A stretch of 45,546 nt of DNA. Origin: an uncultured Chloroflexota bacterium. Lineage in GTDB: Bacteria > Chloroflexota > Chloroflexia > Thermomicrobiales > UBA6265. The position numbers and the translations under genes were made by a program. Below, piece after piece: positions 43,270-45,546 of the stretch; position 1 is the stretch's first letter; every line of letters begins with the position of its first letter. The notes beneath the pieces are model-generated. The model did no database searches and was not told the DNA's origin. It saw only the letters and a program-made list of their open reading frames with translations. The DNA is taken from assembly GCA_937870845.1 (NCBI GenBank), contig CALMZR010000035.1:1-45546 (forward strand), written 5' to 3'.

Positions 43270-45546
43270 TCAGGCGGGACCGGCCCCGACGTTTTGGGCA
43301 TGCACTGCCTCTTCCGGAGTCGGAGCAACTTCGTCCGGCACGGGCTCAGGCGCTCGCGATGCCCAAGCGTGGCCGGGGGCGATGCGTTCGGCGAGCACCT
43401 CGGCGATGTGCTTTGTCTTGCGGCCGGTGAAGTGCTCGATCTGCTGGCGGCAGGAGACGCCGGCAACGCTGACGACCGTATCCTGGGTCGTGGCGGCGAC
43501 GGCCGGGAAGAGGCGGTCTTCGCCGATCGTGCGCGAGATCTCGTAATGCTCGGCTTCGTAGCCGAAGGAGCCGGCCATCCCGCAGCAGCCGGCCCCGCTC
43601 TCCCTGGCCGCGCAACCGGCGCACGCCAGCACAGACATGGACGGGCCGACGCCGATCAGGGTTTTCTGGTGGCAATGGCCGTGGAAGAGGACGTCGGGGC
43701 CGGCGTCGTCTTTCCAGACGATGCCGAGGTCGCCGGCCTGGTCGAGCTTGGCCAGGAACTCGTCGATCATGTACGACTCGCTGGCGATGGCTTGGACGTC
43801 GGGATCGTCCGGGAGCAGGTCGCGGTACTCGTCGCGCAGGGTGAGGATGCAGCTTGGCTCGGTGCCGATGATCGGGATGCCGGCGCGGGCGTATGGGGCG
43901 AGCAGTTCGACGTTGCGGCGAGCCAGCTTGCGGGCGTCCTCGACCAGACCCTTGGAGAGCATGGGCCGGCCGCAGCAGGCGCGGCGCTCTTCGACGACGA
44001 CCTCGAAGCCGGCGGCTTCGAGCAACTTAACGGCGGCGACGCCGATGCGCGGGTAGTTGTACTCGGCGAAGGTGTCGTGAAAGTAGACGGCCTTGCCTCG
44101 CGTCTGGCGAGGAATGGCGGCGAGCCGCTCCTGATGGCGGCGCCAGCGATCGGTGAAGGTGCGAACCGCGAAGGGCGACAGGCTCCGCTCCGGGGCGACG
44201 CCGAGCGCTTTTTTCACGGGGCCGTCGAGACCGAGCCGCATGCTCAGGTTGACGAGAGGCGCGACGGGCGAAGCCAGCCGCGATAGGTCGTGGATGTGGC
44301 CAAAGACGCGGGCGCGCAGCGGCGTGCCGTGCGCGTCGTAGTAGTGGGCGAGGAACTCGGTCTTGAGCTTGGCCATGTCGACGCTGGAGGGGCACTCCGT
44401 CTTGCAGGCCTTGCACGAGAGGCAGAGGTCGAGGACGTCGTAGACCTCGGGGGAGGCGAGGTCGGAGCGGTCGAGGCTGTCGCCGGCGAGGGCGTCGCGC
44501 AGGGCGTTGGCGCGGCCGCGGGTGGAGTCCTTCTCGTCCCTGGTGGCCATGAAGGAAGGGCACATCGCGCCGGCTTTGAGCTTGCGGCAGACGGCGGCGC
44601 CATTGCACATCTCGACGGCGCGGGCGAAGCCGCCCTCGGCGCGAAAATCGAGGTACGTCTTCGGCTCGTTCGCGCGATACGTGGGGCCGAACCGGAGATT
44701 CTCTGTCATCGGCGGCGCGTCGACCTTCTTGCCGGGGTTCATCAGGCCGCGGGGATCCCAGAGGCGCTTGAACTCCCGCATGGCCGCGTAGAGCTCGGGG
44801 CCGAAGATGCGCTCGTTGAGCTCGGAGCGTTGCAGGCCGTCGCCGTGTTCGCCGGACATGACGCCGCCGTAGCGGCTGGCCAGGTCGGTCGCGGCGTGGG
44901 CCATGTCGACCATGGTCTGCACGCCGGAGGCGGTCTTGAGGTTGATGAGGGGGCGGATGTGGAGGCAGCCGGCCGAGGCGTGGGCGTAGTAGGCGGCGGT
45001 CGTGCCGTGGGCGGCGACCAGCTCCTCGATAGCTCCGACGTACTCGGCGAGATGCTCGACCGGCACCGACACGTCTTCGATGACGGGGATCGGCTTGTGG
45101 TCGCCGCGGACGCTCATCAGCAGCCCGAGCCCGGCCTTGCGCACCGACCAGAGGTCTTCCTGTCGCTTCGCGTCGAGGATGGTCAGCGGCTCGACGGCCG
45201 TCGGGATGCCCCGCGCGACAAGATGGGCTTTCAGCCGGTCGGTTTTGGCTTCGAGCTCGGCGTCAGTTTCGCCGTAGTGCTCGACGAAGAGGACGGAGGC
45301 GGGGTCGCCTTCGATCATCGAGATCTGGCTGGCGAAGCCGGGTTGGGAGCGGGTGAGGTTGACGAGCATGCGGCCCATGAGCTCGACGGCGGAGGGGCCG
45401 GTCTCCAGGATGGCCGGCGCAGCGGCCATGGAGGCGACCAACTCTTCGAACTGGAGGAGGACCAGGCCGGTCTGCGTCGGGCGCGGCACGAGGTTGAAGG
45501 TAATCTCGAGGAGAGTGGCCAGGGTCCCTTCGGACGAGACGAGAAG
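43270..45546 (-). CDS. FAD-linked oxidase/Fe-S fusion (YdiJ/glycolate-oxidase type), N-terminus beyond the window
   Basis: 758 codons seen, open to the window edge; the chain begins inside the FAD-binding PCMH domain (SSEGTLATLLEITFNLVPRP). Then come the FAD-oxidase C-terminal domain (GEHGDGLQRSELNERIFGPEL), a first cysteine set (CNGAAVC ... MCPSF), a canonical CLSCKACKTECP cluster motif and two CCG domains (RRACCGRPMLSKG; HCHQKTLIG ... GAGCCGMAGSFG). This domain order is that of D-2-hydroxyacid dehydrogenases such as YdiJ and D-lactate dehydrogenase fusions, passing electrons from FAD to Fe-S centres. The substrate is not decided by the sequence. Confidence 0.92.
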   Translation of the reverse strand, partial: LLVSSEGTLATLLEITFNLVPRPTQTGLVLLQFEELVASMAAAPAILETGPSAVELMGRMLVNLTRSQPGFASQISMIEGDPASVLFVEHYGETDAELEAKTDRLKAHLVARGIPTAVEPLTILDAKRQEDLWSVRKAGLGLLMSVRGDHKPIPVIEDVSVPVEHLAEYVGAIEELVAAHGTTAAYYAHASAGCLHIRPLINLKTASGVQTMVDMAHAATDLASRYGGVMSGEHGDGLQRSELNERIFGPELYAAMREFKRLWDPRGLMNPGKKVDAPPMTENLRFGPTYRANEPKTYLDFRAEGGFARAVEMCNGAAVCRKLKAGAMCPSFMATRDEKDSTRGRANALRDALAGDSLDRSDLASPEVYDVLDLCLSCKACKTECPSSVDMAKLKTEFLAHYYDAHGTPLRARVFGHIHDLSRLASPVAPLVNLSMRLGLDGPVKKALGVAPERSLSPFAVRTFTDRWRRHQERLAAIPRQTRGKAVYFHDTFAEYNYPRIGVAAVKLLEAAGFEVVVEERRACCGRPMLSKGLVEDARKLARRNVELLAPYARAGIPIIGTEPSCILTLRDEYRDLLPDDPDVQAIASESYMIDEFLAKLDQAGDLGIVWKDDAGPDVLFHGHCHQKTLIGVGPSMSVLACAGCAARESGAGCCGMAGSFGYEAEHYEISRTIGEDRLFPAVAATTQDTVVSVAGVSCRQQIEHFTGRKTKHIAEVLAERIAPGHAWASRAPEPVPDEVAPTPEEAVHAQNVGAGPA

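Overview
The window is a GC-rich, densely coded chromosomal segment of a bacterium that looks like a Chloroflexota member of the Thermomicrobia/Sphaerobacter type. This placement is an inference from the very high G+C, frequent GTG starts, Tat-exported lipid-anchor-less solute-binding proteins, secreted proteins with Ala-Thr-Pro-rich ends (EATPAS, RATPES, QDATPAAD), and the mix of gene families. No rRNA or marker phylogeny is present to prove it. Both edges cut genes: a D-Ala-D-Ala carboxypeptidase at the left and a FAD/Fe-S oxidoreductase at the right.

Region 1 (1-3300): a penicillin-binding carboxypeptidase that appears to be read from a leaderless GTG mRNA, a membrane pentapeptide-repeat protein, and a small Tat-exported Cys-rich protein.

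Region 2 (3370-21567, all plus strand): an 18-kb sugar or sugar-acid uptake and catabolism island. A strong promoter with a GntR-type operator opens it. Then come an SDR dehydrogenase, a 2-hydroxyacid dehydrogenase, an HpcH/HpaI aldolase, a CUT1-type importer without its own ATPase, a 3-hydroxyacyl-CoA-dehydrogenase-fold enzyme, a FadR-type regulator, and two complete ribose-type (CUT2) importers that surround a protein resembling D-apionate lactonase. Each of the three solute-binding-protein genes is followed by a near-perfect or perfect hairpin before the next gene.

Region 3 (21700-24720, minus): a three-gene ABC-2 exporter (ATPase plus two permeases) and tRNA-Val(GAC) with a clear promoter. 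Region 4 (24810-26417, plus): a benzoylformate-decarboxylase-like ThDP enzyme.

Region 5 (26609-36983, minus): a long run of co-oriented genes: parA-parB, a lipoprotein, a possible amino-acid salvage set (GNAT acyltransferase, enolase-superfamily racemase-like enzyme, YdcZ-type transporter, M29 aminopeptidase), an excisionase-like HTH/PIN pair, a heptamer-repeat spacer, an EF-G-like GTPase and an RNase HI domain protein translationally coupled to it.

Region 6 (37061-38060): a compact unit that does not match anything I recognise: promoter, 5' hairpin, 23-codon upstream ORF with a strong Shine-Dalgarno, intrinsic terminator, two small overlapping ORFs, terminator. It has the layout of a transcription attenuator.

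Region 7 (38341-42034, minus): trpB, a trpA-aroH gene fusion (tryptophan synthase alpha plus AroH-type chorismate mutase in one polypeptide) and a DAHP synthase. Region 8 (42236-45546): a J-domain protein and the partial FAD/Fe-S oxidoreductase. At least five spacers carry members of a dispersed palindromic repeat family (TGTCATTCCGAG / TGTCATGCTGAG type) and two carry 7-bp tandem arrays.
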